Shown: piece after piece, positions 12,808 to 12,861 of the stretch | Layout: each line of letters begins with the position of its first letter | Numbering within the stretch: position 1 is the stretch's first letter | DNA from: QYOJ01 sp043810345 | GTDB taxonomy: Bacteria > Bacteroidota > Bacteroidia > Bacteroidales > FEN-979 | DNA: 12,861 nucleotides | NCBI GenBank assembly: GCA_043810345.1 | Contig: JBDROF010000078.1 | Location: forward strand, 1-12,861 | Reading direction: 5' to 3' | The notes under the pieces: generated by a model | Seen by the model: only the letters and a program-made list of their open reading frames with translations | Databases searched by the model: none | What the model was told of the DNA's origin: nothing | Program-made: the position numbers and the translations under genes

Positions 12808-12861
12808 ATGAATTCTAAGACCTTCAAAATCAAATCCGAAACCGAACTCCCCCGGGTCGCC
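12808..12861 (+). CDS. tsaE: Start of a tsaE-like gene, cut by the window edge
   Basis: Only 18 codons are present (MNSKTFKIKSETELPRVA). The pattern of a short strand, then S-x-x-E-L-P-x-V-A, matches the beginning of Bacteroidota TsaE proteins, the ATPase of the machinery that makes the threonylcarbamoyladenosine modification on tRNA. The P-loop that would prove it lies beyond the window, so this is a tentative call. A plausible promoter precedes the ATG. Confidence 0.5.
   Translation, partial: MNSKTFKIKSETELPRVA

Noticed and set aside
1..12861. tRNA or rRNA genes
   Set aside because: No cloverleaf with GTTCRANNC-type T arm or rRNA-like sequence was seen on reading both strands; subtle small RNAs cannot be excluded.

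Overview
The window looks like chromosomal DNA from a member of the Bacteroidota, probably an uncultured Bacteroidales-like lineage of middling GC. The evidence is a kelch-type secreted protein ending in a type IX secretion (Por) sorting domain, a DUF6427-type membrane protein, a large DUF3352-like membrane-anchored protein, and several matches to the Bacteroidota -7 promoter element TAnnTTTG placed 20-30 bases before start codons.

Layout. Positions 1-454 are AT-rich and non-coding, with nested inverted repeats. Next, leftward, is a lone tyrosine recombinase (455-1576). Positions 1675-2045 hold the decayed remains of a rightward hypothetical gene. Then come two leftward genes: a kelch/T9SS protein (2063-3328) and YqgE/AlgH (3468-4031). 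A compact divergent promoter region (about 4046-4075) separates yqgE from a rightward cell-wall operon: a MurL-type UDP-MurNAc-L-Ala-L-Glu epimerase (4086-5513), a MurD-type ligase overlapping it by 8 bases (5506-6951), and a secreted glucosaminidase with LysM-like repeats (7008-8051). This operon converges, across a 9-bp GC-rich hairpin, on a leftward 963-residue protein (8107-10998), preceded by rnhB (11035-11631) and a DUF6427 membrane protein (11633-12631). The window ends in a rightward gene start that resembles tsaE.

Function. The central operon fits the alternative route for putting D-Glu into peptidoglycan, established in Xanthomonas oryzae: MurD2 adds L-Glu to UDP-MurNAc-L-Ala, and MurL inverts that residue using ATP. 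This replaces supply of free D-Glu by the racemase MurI. Finding the pair in a Bacteroidota-like genome, next to a peptidoglycan hydrolase, is the main metabolic point of interest.

The second theme is invasion by short repeats. Octamer arrays sit inside the 3' end of murL and between the start codon and signal peptide of the glucosaminidase. A nonamer array sits in a loop of the MurD-type ligase, and a duplicated interspersed-repeat fragment lies in frame inside the 963-residue protein. A 13-copy array fills the divergent gap at 12638-12762. Several of these could change reading frame by slippage, and all recall palindromic elements that settle inside genes. The left end (recombinase, gene remnant, inverted repeats) is an AT-rich, probably mobile or formerly mobile patch.
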